Part shown: positions 20,533-29,932 of the stretch, piece after piece
Numbering within the stretch: position 1 is the stretch's first letter
Layout: the number at the start of each line of letters is the position of its first letter
Source: Superficieibacter sp. 1612_C1
GTDB taxonomy: Bacteria; Pseudomonadota; Gammaproteobacteria; Enterobacterales; Enterobacteriaceae
Direction of reading: 5' to 3'
NCBI RefSeq assembly: GCF_015234305.1
Contig: NZ_JADGMI010000002.1
Span: 868,001 to 932,000, forward strand
DNA: 64,000 nucleotides
Translations under genes and position numbers: made by a program
The notes under the pieces: model-generated
What the model saw: only the letters and a program-made list of their open reading frames with translations
Database searches by the model: none
Told to the model about the DNA's origin: nothing

Positions 20533-20778
20533 TCATGCGGCGACGTAACTGATAGAGTGTTCCAGCGACTGACTGTGGCTATCGATCAGGACGTTCCAGG
20601 TTCCGCTGTACGGTACAGTCAGATAAGCGTTCTCGCGATCCTGCACGCTAAGAATATCGGATTGCAGATCCTGAGTGCGCTCTTTGGCACTCATTAAATG
20701 AATATGACAACGTTCGGAACAACGAACGACCACCGTGTCTCCACCAAACAATCTCAAACTTGCTTTCACCAGTGCCAT
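20533..20778 (-). CDS. DUF1883 domain-containing small protein
   Basis: An 81-residue protein of the DUF1883 family, recognisable from GGDTVVVRCSERCHIHLM near the start and PYSGTWNVLIDSHSQSLEHSISY near the end. No function is known for the family. I place the start at ATG 20778 (MALVKASL) because GGGG lies at a good distance before it; an upstream ATG at 20790 and a longer frame to 20859 have no such support. It is not part of the E. coli chaC-ychN interval, so it belongs to the accessory genes inserted here together with the chemoreceptor. Confidence 0.75.
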   Translation of the reverse strand: MALVKASLRLFGGDTVVVRCSERCHIHLMSAKERTQDLQSDILSVQDRENAYLTVPYSGTWNVLIDSHSQSLEHSISYVAA

Positions 20779-20948
20779 TTTATACCCCATCAAAAGTATC
20801 AACGCTTTCCCTGTCGGAAAATCCTGTCTGTGATGTTGTTCACAATTCACTCTCTGCATAACACCAAATGGGGAGGCGACAAATGCTGATTTTGATCAAA
20901 AAAAAGCACAAAGCTTAAACAAAAATGACAAAATGCCTGAAACGTTTC

Positions 20949-20985
20949 CGCTGGCGCGCAAATAACCGAAAATTGCGCGCCAGCG
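20949..20985. terminator. 13-bp perfect inverted repeat downstream of the chemoreceptor gene
   Basis: CGCTGGCGCGCAA at 20949-20961 is exactly complementary to TTGCGCGCCAGCG at 20973-20985 with an 11-base loop. It directly follows the chemoreceptor stop on the minus strand. The lack of a T run means termination is probable but not certain. Confidence 0.55.
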
Positions 20986-20990
20986 TAATA

Positions 20991-22775
20991 TTAAATGCGG
21001 AAATGGCCCGCCGTTTCAGCAAGGTCGCCCGCCTGGCCCTGTAACGCTCCGGCTGCGGCAGCGGATTCCACCACCAGTTCTGCATTCTGCTGTACCATGC
21101 GGTCGAGATCGTTTACGGCATGGTTTATCTCGCGGATCCCACGCATCTGCTCGCTGCTGGCGATGCTGATTTCACGCATAATGCCCGATACGCTACCGAT
21201 GCTGGCGACGATGTCCTGCATACTTTCGCCCGCCAGCCGGACATAGCGTGAGCCGGTGGCAACGCTGTTGGTGGTGGCATCAATAAGCGATTTGATCTCC
21301 TTCGCCGCCTGTGCGCTGCGGCTGGCAAGATTACGCACTTCGCCTGCCACCACGGCAAAGCCGCGTCCCTGTTCTCCCGCCCGCGCCGCTTCCACTGACG
21401 CATTCAGCGCCAGAATATTGGTCTGGAAGGCTATGCCATCAATCACGCTGGTGATGTCGCCGATTTTGGTCGACGCGCTTTCAATGGATTGCATCGTCTC
21501 AATGGCGTGAGATACCACCTCGCCACCGTGCGACGCGGCCTGGCTGGCTTTTTTCGCCTGCTCGTTGGCATCGGCAGCGGATTCGGTGGACTGGGTAACC
21601 GAAGCAGTGATCTGCTCAATGGCGCTGGCGGTTTCACGCAGGCTGGAGGACGCTTGCTCGGTGCGGGTCGACAGATCCTGATTACCGGCGGCGATTTCGC
21701 GCGCGGCGGTCTGGACCGAGGCGCTGGCATCGCGCAGTTGCACCATCACCACCGCAAGTTTATCGCTGAAGGCGTTAAAGGCATGGGCAATTTGCGCGAT
21801 TTCATCGTGACCCTTTTCCGGCAGGCGCTGCGATAAATCGTTGGTGCCATTGCTGATAGCGAGCATCGCATCGCGGATGGTCAGCAGCCGTTTCAGGAGT
21901 GCCGCAACAATAGCATGCACCACCGCGCCGCCCAGCAGCACCAGGATGATTAACGACAACGCCGAGGCTTTCAGCAGCGAAACCATTCCGGCGGTGGCAT
22001 CTTTACGATCGAGGGCGATGACTAACCGCCAGTGGGTACCCTCAACCGGGGTGGCCGACAATATTTTGTCCGCACCGCCAAGCTGCCCCTCCACGGTTTT
22101 GCCAGCCGCGAGTGCGGCAACGTCCGCACCGCTCACCATTTCGCTAAACGGCTTTAAGGTCAGTTTCGGATCGCTGGCCGCAATAATGGTGCCGTCGCTG
22201 TCGAGCAGAAGCCCGCTGCTGGCGGGGGTAGGATGGATTTCCCGCACATTGGCGACCACGTTATCCATCGAGACATCCCCGGCGACAACCGCTTTCAGTT
22301 CACCGTTTTCCGTAACCGGAACGGCGAATGTCACTACCAGCTTACCGGTTCCGGCATCGACGTAGGGTGCCGTGACAACAGGAGCGTTATCCTTTGCCGC
22401 CTGCTGATACCACGGGCGGATCGTCGGATCGTAATCCGCAGGAATGCCATTAGCATCGGAGAATTTTGCCGTATGGCTGGCGTAGCCGACATAAACGTTA
22501 ATAAATCCGCCCGCGCGGGCGATCTGCGCCAGCACCGGGATCGGGTCGGCAGACAGGGCCGCCGATTGCAGGGAGGCGATCATCGCCAGTTTACTGCTGG
22601 CCCAGTCCGCAATCGCCATGCCGTGACTGGCCTGCGCGCTGGTGATGATCTCCTGCTGCGAACGCTGATTATTATGCCGTGTGACCTGGTAATTAATCAC
22701 GGTGTTAAGAAGAAGGGCAATGGCTAAACAGGCGGCCGTTGCGGCAATGATGCGAGTGCGAATGGACCTGAACAT
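20991..22775 (-). CDS. Methyl-accepting chemotaxis protein with a dCACHE sensor domain
   Basis: A 594-residue chemoreceptor. It has an N-terminal membrane helix (about 8-28), a periplasmic double-CACHE domain (about 33-275) with RPWYQQA and [19 protein letters not shown] typical of amino-acid-type sensors, a second membrane helix (about 278-300), a HAMP linker and a signalling domain whose hairpin tip reads [31 protein letters not shown] (in part). There is no NWETF-type C-terminal pentapeptide, so methylation would depend on other receptors. A sigma-28-like promoter lies directly upstream, which ties expression to the flagellar regulon. The gene is not at this position in E. coli K-12. The ligand cannot be named from sequence. 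Confidence 0.92.
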   Translation of the reverse strand: MFRSIRTRIIAATAACLAIALLLNTVINYQVTRHNNQRSQQEIITSAQASHGMAIADWASSKLAMIASLQSAALSADPIPVLAQIARAGGFINVYVGYASHTAKFSDANGIPADYDPTIRPWYQQAAKDNAPVVTAPYVDAGTGKLVVTFAVPVTENGELKAVVAGDVSMDNVVANVREIHPTPASSGLLLDSDGTIIAASDPKLTLKPFSEMVSGADVAALAAGKTVEGQLGGADKILSATPVEGTHWRLVIALDRKDATAGMVSLLKASALSLIILVLLGGAVVHAIVAALLKRLLTIRDAMLAISNGTNDLSQRLPEKGHDEIAQIAHAFNAFSDKLAVVMVQLRDASASVQTAAREIAAGNQDLSTRTEQASSSLRETASAIEQITASVTQSTESAADANEQAKKASQAASHGGEVVSHAIETMQSIESASTKIGDITSVIDGIAFQTNILALNASVEAARAGEQGRGFAVVAGEVRNLASRSAQAAKEIKSLIDATTNSVATGSRYVRLAGESMQDIVASIGSVSGIMREISIASSEQMRGIREINHAVNDLDRMVQQNAELVVESAAAAGALQGQAGDLAETAGHFRI

Positions 22776-22806
22776 AGTAATTTTACCTGCGGTGTTGTTT
22801 CGAAAT

Positions 22807-22834
22807 TTATCGGCAACACGGCAGGTAAACTTGA
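22807..22834 (-). promoter_or_regulatory. Sigma-28 (FliA) type promoter of the chemoreceptor gene
   Basis: On the minus strand a perfect GCCGATAA -10 element (22807-22814) is preceded by TCAAGTTT (22827-22834), one mismatch from the TAAAGTTT -35 consensus. The spacer is 12 bases instead of the usual 11. The start codon lies about 30 bases downstream of the -10. Confidence 0.75.
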
Positions 22835-22882
22835 TGCTCTTATTTAAGCCATAAGAAAAAAATATGAAGCAGTGCTACAGGA

Positions 22883-23236
22883 TTAAAAGGTTAATACTTT
22901 GTCTGCTTCCAGCGTCCAGCTTGCCAGTTCCACGAGAGTGCCGATCTCCACACCGTCAATCAGCGGCAGGGCCGTTATTCCACGACCGTCGGTACAGGTT
23001 TTACACAGTTTCACCGGCACGTTCTGCGCGGTAAGAATTTCCAGCATTTGCTGGATATTATAACCTTCCGCCGGTTTTTGTCCGCGCAGGCCCGCCGTCA
23101 CGGCGTCTGACATCAGGAACAGGCGTAGATCCAGCTCAGACTGCTGCTCACGCAGGGCAATAGCCAGACGCAGGCTATTAAACAGCGACTCGCTGCCGTA
23201 AGCGGCTCCGTTAGCGATAATCACAAGGCGTTGCAT
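22883..23236 (-). CDS. ychN: DsrE/F-like protein YchN
   Basis: A 117-residue DsrE-fold protein, nearly identical to E. coli YchN, whose crystal form is a hexamer and whose role is probably sulfur relay-related. NGAAYGSESLFNSLRLAIAL and KLCKTCTDGRGI carry the conserved Cys pair. The start ATG at 23236 (MQRLVII) matches E. coli; the open frame extends upstream but the extra residues have no family support. AGGAGT precedes the start. Confidence 0.93.
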   Translation of the reverse strand: MQRLVIIANGAAYGSESLFNSLRLAIALREQQSELDLRLFLMSDAVTAGLRGQKPAEGYNIQQMLEILTAQNVPVKLCKTCTDGRGITALPLIDGVEIGTLVELASWTLEADKVLTF

Positions 23237-23309
23237 CGTTACTCCTCTCATCGGGTAAAGGGTTGAAAGCCCTATGCTACCGCTAAACAGGCGGGCACAA
23301 CACCCCTCG

Positions 23310-23861
23310 CTACTGACCGAAGCGCCCAATTAAGCCCGCTGCCGCCAGCGTCTTACCTTTCAGCTTGTCGAAGAGCTGTTCACGGGTTAATCCCGCCGGG
23401 AGGTCGGGGGCGAGTGAGGTGGCAATAAGCGTAAAGGTATAGTGGTGAGCGCCACTGCCCGGAGGCGGACAGGGACCGTGCCAGCGATCGTTCCCCGGCG
23501 TATTTTTACCGCCGGTAAACCCTTTGCCGTCGCGCAGCGCGTCGGCAGTAAACCCGGTTGCCGAAGCGGGGATGTTATACGCCACCAGATGCGTTACCCC
23601 TAATCCTTTTGCGCCTTCAGGATCGTGAACGATCAGCGCCAGGCTTTTGGTTTCCTGCGGTAAGTTGCTCCACACCAGCGGCGGAGAGTTGTTTTCACCG
23701 GTACAGTTAGGATTATCTTTGGCATTACCGGCAAATTTTTTATCCATCATCCCGTTGTCGGCAAAGGCGGGGGATTGCAGCATAAAAAGTGAATCGGCCG
23801 CAGCGCCGCCAGCGTAAATCAGTAGTGCGCCGCACAACAAAGGTTTCAGCGTCGTTAGCAT
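23310..23861 (-). CDS. Secreted YbhB/YbcL-family (PEBP, Raf kinase inhibitor-like) protein
   Basis: A 183-residue precursor with a signal peptide (hydrophobic residues about 8-21, cleavage near AAA-DS). It has the phosphatidylethanolamine-binding-protein fold: SPPLVWSNLPQETKSLALIVHDPEG, with the DPD/E ligand pocket, and HHYTFTLIATSL. Bacterial relatives include YbhB and YbcL; YbcL of uropathogenic E. coli dampens neutrophil migration when released, but that role cannot be transferred on sequence alone. It lies upstream of ychN on the same strand with a 73-base gap and is absent from this place in E. coli K-12. Confidence 0.88.
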   Translation of the reverse strand: MLTTLKPLLCGALLIYAGGAAADSLFMLQSPAFADNGMMDKKFAGNAKDNPNCTGENNSPPLVWSNLPQETKSLALIVHDPEGAKGLGVTHLVAYNIPASATGFTADALRDGKGFTGGKNTPGNDRWHGPCPPPGSGAHHYTFTLIATSLAPDLPAGLTREQLFDKLKGKTLAAAGLIGRFGQ

Positions 23862-24014
23862 GATGATGCTCTCCAGAGGGTCACGCCTTAACTGTAGTTA
23901 AACCGCAGCGGCAGGGTTAGGGATTTTCCTGAAATTTCGTGCAGGGATGAAAACCCGCAGGAAAAAGGCTAAGGTAGGATTATGCTATTGCCTGTCTTTA
24001 CCTCTACGAGGTTA

Positions 24015-25400
24015 ATGTCCAGAGACCTCCTCTTTTTATCCCCCGCGTCCTTACTCTTGCTGCTGGCAGGCGGTGTTGCTCATGCCCAGGGTGCATTCGT
24101 CGAGCAGGCGGAAAATCCGCTGGATAATAATCAGGATGGTCTGCCGGATTTGGGTCTTGCTCAGCCCACCCATGAAGGTGAAAAAAGCCTCGCAGAAATG
24201 GCGAAGGCGTTTGGCGAAGCGAGTATGGTCGATAACGGGCTGGATGCCGGAGAGCAGGCCAGAACGTTTGCCCTCGGGCAGGCGCGTGACGCATTGAGTT
24301 CCGAGGTGAATCAGCAGTTGCAGAGCTGGCTGGCACCGGGCACCAATGCCAGCGTTGAGCTGCGCGTTGATGATGATGGTGACTTTTCCGGTAGCCGCGG
24401 CAGCTGGTTTTTCCCGTTGCAGGATCTTGAGCATCGTCTGAGCTGGACCCAGTTTGGCGTCACCCGCCAGGATGAAGGGCTGGTGAGTAACGCGGGCATT
24501 GGTCAGCGCTGGACTGCCGGACACTGGCTGCTCGGCTACAACACCTTTTATGACAACCTGCTCGACGAAAACCTGTCAAGGGCCGGGCTGGGCGCGGAAG
24601 CGTGGGGTGAAAATCTGCGACTGTCGGCGAATTATTACGAACCACTGCAAAGCTGGCACAACACCTCCATGACCCTCCAGCAGCGGATGGCGCGCGGTTA
24701 CGATGTGACCGCTGCCGCCCGTCTGCCGTTTTATCAGCGTTTGAATACCAGCCTCAGCCTGGAGCAGTATTTTGGCGACAGCGTCGATTTGTTCAGCAAC
24801 GGTACGGGCGAGCACAACCCGGTGGCGGTGAAACTGGGGCTGGATTACACCCCGGTGCCGCTGGTAACACTCAGCGCACAACATAAGCAGGGCGAGGGGG
24901 GCACCAGCCAGAATGATGTCGGGCTGAAGCTTAATTATCGTTTTGGCGTGCCGCTGAAAAAGCAGCTTGAGGCTAACGAAGTGGCGGCCAGCCGCTCGCT
25001 GCGCGGCAGTCGTTACGACGAAGTGCAGCGAAGCACATTGCCAGTGATGGAATCACGCCAGCGTAAAACGCTGTCGGTATTTCTGGCAACCCCGCCGTGG
25101 GATCTAAAGCCGGGCGAGACGGTGGCGCTTAAGTTACAAATCCGCAGCAGCTTTGGCATTAAAACGCTGGAGTGGCAGGGCGATACGCAGCCGCTCAGCC
25201 TGACGCCGCCGGCCAACGGCAACTCCGCCGAGGGCTGGACCATTATTATGCCGGCGTGGGATTATAGCGAGGGCGCGGAAAACCGCTGGAGACTGGCGGT
25301 AACGGTGGAAGACCAACGCGGGCAGCGCGTCTCATCCAATGAGATCGTGCTGGCGCTGACCGAACCGCTGGTAACATTCAAAAATGAGAATATGCCGTAG
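24015..25400 (+). CDS. ychO: YchO family inverse autotransporter (invasin-like) protein
   Basis: An outer-membrane protein of the intimin/invasin class: a signal peptide (residues 1-25, ending VAHA-QG), an inverse-autotransporter beta-barrel (about 60-320, with GSRGSWFFPLQD, RWTAGHWLLGYNTFYDNLLDE and LSANYYEPLQSWH) and one C-terminal Ig-like domain, with no long passenger. The start at 24015 (MSRDLL) matches E. coli YchO, which contributes to adhesion and invasion of avian pathogenic strains; an in-frame ATG at 23982 would add 11 residues before the signal peptide. It converges on narL, with only about 5 bases between the stops, as in E. coli. Confidence 0.92.
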   Translation: MSRDLLFLSPASLLLLLAGGVAHAQGAFVEQAENPLDNNQDGLPDLGLAQPTHEGEKSLAEMAKAFGEASMVDNGLDAGEQARTFALGQARDALSSEVNQQLQSWLAPGTNASVELRVDDDGDFSGSRGSWFFPLQDLEHRLSWTQFGVTRQDEGLVSNAGIGQRWTAGHWLLGYNTFYDNLLDENLSRAGLGAEAWGENLRLSANYYEPLQSWHNTSMTLQQRMARGYDVTAAARLPFYQRLNTSLSLEQYFGDSVDLFSNGTGEHNPVAVKLGLDYTPVPLVTLSAQHKQGEGGTSQNDVGLKLNYRFGVPLKKQLEANEVAASRSLRGSRYDEVQRSTLPVMESRQRKTLSVFLATPPWDLKPGETVALKLQIRSSFGIKTLEWQGDTQPLSLTPPANGNSAEGWTIIMPAWDYSEGAENRWRLAVTVEDQRGQRVSSNEIVLALTEPLVTFKNENMP

Positions 25401-25405
25401 CACGA

Positions 25406-26056
25406 TTAAAAAATGCGTTCCTGATGTACCCAGACGGCAGCTTCCACGCGGGATTTAAGCTTCATTTTCTTCAGCATGTGTTTGACATGGACCTTCACGG
25501 TACTTTCGGTAATATCCAGACGGCGGGCGATCATTTTATTTGGCAGGCCCTGAGCGATGAGCTTCAGAATATCCCGCTCGCGTGGGGTAAGCTGGGTAAC
25601 ATCGCGATCGGAGGTGGCCCGGTTCGCACGCAGGCTGGCGGCCAGTACCGGGGTTAACGCCTCACTCAATACCATCTCTCCGGCAGCGGCCTGCTGAAGC
25701 GCTTTCAACAGATCTTCCGGTTCCATATCTTTCAACAGATAACCGTCCGCGCCCCGTTTCAGCGCCGTGACCACATCCTCTTCGTGATTCGACACGCTGA
25801 ACACCACGATGCGCCCGGAGAGCGTTTTCTCACGCAGTTTGTCCAGCGTTTCGAGACCGTTCATGCCGGGCATATTCAGATCGAGCAGGATCAGATCCGG
25901 GTCCAGCGACTCCGCCAGCTCAATGCCCTGTTCACCATTGCTGGCTTCGCCAACCACCTGAATATCCTGCGCCATGCTAATAAGCTGTTTGACGCCGGTA
26001 CGTAACATCGGATGATCGTCAATAAGCAGGATTGTGGCTCGCTCCTGATTATTCAT
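25406..26056 (-). CDS. narL: Nitrate/nitrite response regulator NarL
   Basis: The 216-residue DNA-binding regulator that activates narGHJI and narK and represses alternative anaerobic respiration genes in nitrate. The receiver domain has the phospho-acceptor Asp59 in [11 protein letters not shown] and the acidic pair DD near residue 13; the C-terminal LuxR-type helix-turn-helix reads [25 protein letters not shown] (in part). The start MNNQERA at 26056 gives the E. coli length; it overlaps the narX 3' end by eight bases. Confidence 0.97.
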   Translation of the reverse strand: MNNQERATILLIDDHPMLRTGVKQLISMAQDIQVVGEASNGEQGIELAESLDPDLILLDLNMPGMNGLETLDKLREKTLSGRIVVFSVSNHEEDVVTALKRGADGYLLKDMEPEDLLKALQQAAAGEMVLSEALTPVLAASLRANRATSDRDVTQLTPRERDILKLIAQGLPNKMIARRLDITESTVKVHVKHMLKKMKLKSRVEAAVWVHQERIF

Positions 26057-27845
26057 GGGTATCTCCTTGTTGTAATGAAAGTGATTTTTCGGGGATAAAA
26101 TTGACAATAACCTCGGTGCCGCCTGTATCGCGACGGCGCACCTGACAATCACCGCGCAGGCTTTGCGCCCGGTCGCGCATAATAATCAGACCATAGTGAT
26201 TCGTGCGCTCGGCGCTGTCCGGTACGCCGCAGCCGTTATCGGACACCACCAGTTTTACCTGATTGTCTTTCTGCGTCACGGTGACGCTAACGTCACTCGC
26301 CCCGGCATGTTTCAGGCAGTTACTCAGCGCCTCACGGGTGATTTGCAGCAGGTGGATCGCCTGATGGGAGGGCACAAAGCGTGGCGGCAGCTGGTAATCC
26401 AGCTGGACCGGGAAACCAAAATGGGCGCTGTATTCGAGGCAGCTTGCCTCCAGCGCCGGGCGCAGGCCCGATTCAGTAAGTTGCAGGCGGAAGGTGGTTA
26501 ACAACTCACGTAATTGCGCCCAGGAGGTATTCAGTTCATGACGGATTTGGCCCAGTAACTGACGACTGCTTTCCGGCAGGCTGTCGCCCTGCATTTGCAG
26601 GCAGCTAATCTGCATTTTCATACAGGAAAGGGACTGGGCAATAGAGTCGTGCAGCTCGCGGGCAATCGTCGCACGCTCTTCCATCACAATAAGCTGCTGC
26701 TGATGCTCCTGATGGCGATCCAGTGCCAGCGTGGCGGTGAGTTGCTCGACCAGCGTATCGACCAGCTGTTGCTGATCGTGGCTCAGATGGCAGCCTGCGG
26801 GGAGGGTTGCCAGCAGGATCCCGTACTGATTATGGGCGTCGGTTAATCGCCATTTCAGCGTGGTGCCGCCGCCGGGAGTGGAGGGGATATCGCGCGGGCA
26901 AAGATGGCAGCCGATGTCATCGCAGCGGATGCTGGAGTTACAGGTAAATTCCTGATGGTTCTCTTCGTCTTCCCTGTCGTAAACGCGAACTTCAATGCCA
27001 CGTAATAACGTCAGTCCCTGTAAACCGTTGAGGACCGGAGAGAGACGCTCGCACAGCGTAGCCTGTGAATGCAGACGGCGGTTGGCCTGCCATAAGAATG
27101 AGAGGATCTGGTTTTTTTGCTCCAGCCCGGCGGTTTTTTCCCGCACCCGCTGCTCAAGGACCGCATAGCTTTCGGCCAGCTCTGCCGACATATTATTGAG
27201 CGAGGTCCCCAGGGTCGCCATTTCGTTACGTCCGCTGATAGCAACCCGCTGGGTAAAGTCGCGCTGACTGACGGCGCGAGCCATTTGCAGTAGCTGCCGC
27301 CACGGGCGCAACAGACGCGCACGCAGCCAGATAATCGTAAACACCAGCAGCAGCGCCATAAACACCGCCATTGCCCGCTGTAGCCAGACCACTCGCTGAA
27401 TGCGCGTTTCGGTGGTGCGATCGAACGAGGTGACCAGATCGTCGATCCGCGCCACGTAGTTGACAATATCGCCGCGCACGGTTGCCGGATCGCGCGCACG
27501 CTGAATATCGGGAGCCAGTTCACTTTGCCAGTATTGCTGGATCGCGGTCAGTTGCTCAACCTGACCATCACGGCGCGCCGCCTGCACCAGCTCCTCACTA
27601 AACGCGGTGCGCTGCATGTTGGTAAGCAGGGAGCGATCTTCCGGGCGTAGCGGAATGGCCGACAGCAGGCGATAACTTTGCATTCGCAGCGAGCCGGCCT
27701 TGTTAATCGCATGTGCGCTTCCCTGAACGCCCTGGATCAGCCAGCCGGAAATCGCCATATTGGCAAGACCAATGGCGGTGGAGAGCAGGACAATCAGCAC
27801 CAGCTGATTAACCAGCGTCAGCGGGGTGAACAGGCGTTTAAACAT
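26049..27845 (-). CDS. narX: Nitrate/nitrite sensor histidine kinase NarX
   Basis: The 598-residue inner-membrane sensor of nitrate that phosphorylates NarL. Two membrane helices (about 14-37 and 152-175) flank a periplasmic four-helix sensor; the conserved P-box is visible as [21 protein letters not shown] linker, a cysteine-containing central module ([15 protein letters not shown]), the HPK7-type phospho-acceptor His in [17 protein letters not shown] and an HATPase domain ending in [10 protein letters not shown] follow. It is divergent from narK across a regulatory region with FNR and NarL sites. Confidence 0.97.
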   Translation of the reverse strand: MFKRLFTPLTLVNQLVLIVLLSTAIGLANMAISGWLIQGVQGSAHAINKAGSLRMQSYRLLSAIPLRPEDRSLLTNMQRTAFSEELVQAARRDGQVEQLTAIQQYWQSELAPDIQRARDPATVRGDIVNYVARIDDLVTSFDRTTETRIQRVVWLQRAMAVFMALLLVFTIIWLRARLLRPWRQLLQMARAVSQRDFTQRVAISGRNEMATLGTSLNNMSAELAESYAVLEQRVREKTAGLEQKNQILSFLWQANRRLHSQATLCERLSPVLNGLQGLTLLRGIEVRVYDREDEENHQEFTCNSSIRCDDIGCHLCPRDIPSTPGGGTTLKWRLTDAHNQYGILLATLPAGCHLSHDQQQLVDTLVEQLTATLALDRHQEHQQQLIVMEERATIARELHDSIAQSLSCMKMQISCLQMQGDSLPESSRQLLGQIRHELNTSWAQLRELLTTFRLQLTESGLRPALEASCLEYSAHFGFPVQLDYQLPPRFVPSHQAIHLLQITREALSNCLKHAGASDVSVTVTQKDNQVKLVVSDNGCGVPDSAERTNHYGLIIMRDRAQSLRGDCQVRRRDTGGTEVIVNFIPEKSLSLQQGDTHE

Positions 27846-27912
27846 AGTGGCATGACTCCTGACCGGGATCGTTTTCCGGGCGTGCGGCTATTCTGAGACA
27901 TCACCCGGAGTA

Positions 27913-27939
27913 TACCCATACCCCTAAAGGATTACTCCT
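27913..27939. promoter_or_regulatory. Cluster of NarL heptamers in the narX-narK intergenic region
   Basis: TACCCAT (27913-27919), TACCCCT (27919-27925) and TACTCCT (27933-27939) all fit the NarL consensus TACYNMT. A further TACCCAT lies at 28029-28035. Their position between divergent narX and narK fits nitrate control of both genes as known in E. coli. Confidence 0.65.
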
Positions 27940-28081
27940 TTATTGCCGTCGGCTGAGGGGGCGTGAAGGAGAACTCGCCAAAACTTATCAGCACCGTGAA
28001 AAACCACATCTTTTTTACCGGTTTACTCTACCCATTTAGAAGGATAATGATTTCCACGCAAAGATAACCCCGGCTTTTCCT

Positions 28082-28095
28082 TTGATTTATATCAA
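28082..28095. promoter_or_regulatory. FNR box upstream of narK
   Basis: TTGAT-TTAT-ATCAA is a perfect FNR consensus, about 60 bases before the narK ATG, the right place for a class II activation site at about -41. It would give anaerobic induction. Confidence 0.85.
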
Positions 28096-28155
28096 CTTAC
28101 CGCCAGCGAGAAACCCTATCGTGACTGCGGTGAATATAAATAATCAGAGGTGTCT

Positions 28156-29553
28156 ATGAGTCACTCAAGCGTCCCAGTCCGGGAAACGGGCTCGGTCATT
28201 ACCGACTGGCGTCCGGAGGAGCCGCAGTTCTGGCAGCAACGCGGTCACCGTATTGCAAGCCGCAATCTGTGGATTTCGGTCCCCTGTCTGTTACTGGCGT
28301 TTTGCGTATGGATGTTGTTTAGCGCGGTTGCGGTTAATCTTAACAAAGTAGGATTTCATTTCGAAACCGATCAGCTGTTTATGCTGACGGCATTACCGTC
28401 GGTGTCTGGGGCATTGCTTCGCGTACCATACTCCTTCATGGTGCCGGTATTTGGCGGTCGCCGCTGGACGGCGTTTAGCACCGGCATTCTGGTTATTCCT
28501 TGTCTGTGGCTGGGGTTTGCCGTTCAGGATACGTCTACGCCGTTCAGCACCTTTATTATTATCGCGCTGCTGTGCGGTTTTGCCGGGGCAAACTTTGCCT
28601 CCAGCATGGCCAATATCAGCTTCTTCTTTCCGAAGGAGAAACAGGGCGGGGCGCTGGGCATCAACGGCGGGTTTGGTAACCTCGGCGTGAGCGTCATGCA
28701 GTTAATCGCACCGCTGGCTATTTCGCTCTCCATGTTTGCGGTTTTTGGCGGCACCGGTGTCGATCAGCCGGATGGTTCGCGCATCTATCTGGAAAATGCG
28801 GCCTGGATTTGGGTTCCCTTCCTGATTGTGTTTACCCTCGCGGCCTGGTTTGGCATGAACGAACTGGCGACTTCAAAGGCGTCGCTCAAGGCGCAGCTAC
28901 CGGTGCTGAAGCGGGCGCATTTATGGATCCTCGGTTTCCTCTATCTGGCAACGTTCGGCTCGTTTATTGGCTTTTCCGCCGGGTTTGCGATGCTCTCTAA
29001 AACCCAGTTCCCGGATGTGAATATCCTCCACTTCGCCTTCTTCGGGCCGCTGGTCGGCGCGCTGGCGCGTTCGGCAGGCGGGGCGATGTCCGATCGTCTG
29101 GGCGGTATTCGCGTCACGCTGGTTAACTTTATTTTCATGGCATTGTTCAGCGGGCTGCTGTTCCTGACGCTGCCTTCGGCGGGGAGCGACGGTAACTTTA
29201 TCGCCTTCTTTGCCGTGTTCCTGCTGCTGTTCTTAACCGCCGGGCTGGGGAGTGGTTCCAGCTTCCAGATGATTGCCTTTCTCTTCCGCAAAATGACGAT
29301 GGCGCGGGTGAAAGCGGCAGGGGGGACGGAAGAGCAGGCGATGCGTGAGGCGGCAACCGACACGGCAGCCGCGCTGGGCTTTATTTCGGCCATCGGTGCC
29401 ATTGGCGGCTTCTTTATTCCGAAAGCCTTCGGAACGTCGCTGGCGCTAACCGGATCGCCAGCCGAGGCGATGAAAGTTTTTCTCGTGTTCTATATTGCCT
29501 GCGTTGGGATCACGTGGGTGGTATACGGACGTAAAAAATATAATAACAAGTAA
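28156..29553 (+). CDS. narK: Nitrate/nitrite antiporter NarK
   Basis: A major-facilitator transporter with 12 membrane helices that brings nitrate in and nitrite out to supply the cytoplasm-facing NarGHI. The 465-residue protein has the two nitrate signature regions (GFAGANFASSMANISFFFPK and GLGSGSSFQMIAFLFRK, each in part) and the substrate-binding Arg in LRVPYSFM. The start at 28156 (MSHSSVP) is preceded by AGAGG; a GTG six bases upstream is also in frame. A perfect FNR box and NarL heptamers lie upstream, and a terminator follows before narG. Confidence 0.97.
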   Translation: MSHSSVPVRETGSVITDWRPEEPQFWQQRGHRIASRNLWISVPCLLLAFCVWMLFSAVAVNLNKVGFHFETDQLFMLTALPSVSGALLRVPYSFMVPVFGGRRWTAFSTGILVIPCLWLGFAVQDTSTPFSTFIIIALLCGFAGANFASSMANISFFFPKEKQGGALGINGGFGNLGVSVMQLIAPLAISLSMFAVFGGTGVDQPDGSRIYLENAAWIWVPFLIVFTLAAWFGMNELATSKASLKAQLPVLKRAHLWILGFLYLATFGSFIGFSAGFAMLSKTQFPDVNILHFAFFGPLVGALARSAGGAMSDRLGGIRVTLVNFIFMALFSGLLFLTLPSAGSDGNFIAFFAVFLLLFLTAGLGSGSSFQMIAFLFRKMTMARVKAAGGTEEQAMREAATDTAAALGFISAIGAIGGFFIPKAFGTSLALTGSPAEAMKVFLVFYIACVGITWVVYGRKKYNNK

Positions 29554-29567
29554 CGTTTGATTATCCT

Positions 29568-29592
29568 GCGCGGTGAAAGCCGCGCTTTTTTT
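29568..29592 (+). terminator. narK terminator
   Basis: GCGCGG-TGAAAG-CCGCGC stem-loop followed by seven T, 14 bases after the narK stop. Confidence 0.88.
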
Positions 29593-29827
29593 ATTATTAA
29601 TTAGTTACAACATACTTATCAATGGTGGCAATTTGATCGTCTCAGGCAGCGCAGAAAATCCTTTCTGGCAGGTGGCCTACCCCCTAATACCTGCGAAAGC
29701 GATTTATAACCGTTTTGTTAATGGCTTGTGGTTAAAATTCTTTTAAAATCAGTAAATTGAAAAATAATTTTTTATACCGCTTTGGTGGTATTCGCTGATT
29801 TACGCTCATTCAGTAACCCTTCGCATC

Positions 29828-29841
29828 TTGATCGCCGTCAA
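29828..29841. promoter_or_regulatory. FNR box of the narGHJI promoter
   Basis: TTGAT-CGCC-GTCAA differs from consensus at one base and is followed by the same leader sequence features as in E. coli narG, about 90-100 bases before the narG ATG. The rest of the 29593-29932 gap is the leader and upstream NarL/IHF control region; it is AT-rich and shows no gene. Confidence 0.75.
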
Positions 29842-29932
29842 TTCCCCCACTGTTTCAGAAGGTTAATTTCGCGGCATATGCAGCAATGTCGATTTACCAG
29901 AGAGCCGTCAGGCTCCATACAGGAGAGACCAG

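Noticed and set aside
24211-24524. Minus-strand frames opposite ychO
   Set aside because: ychO has a signal peptide, barrel motifs and full-length match to its family; the antisense frames have none.
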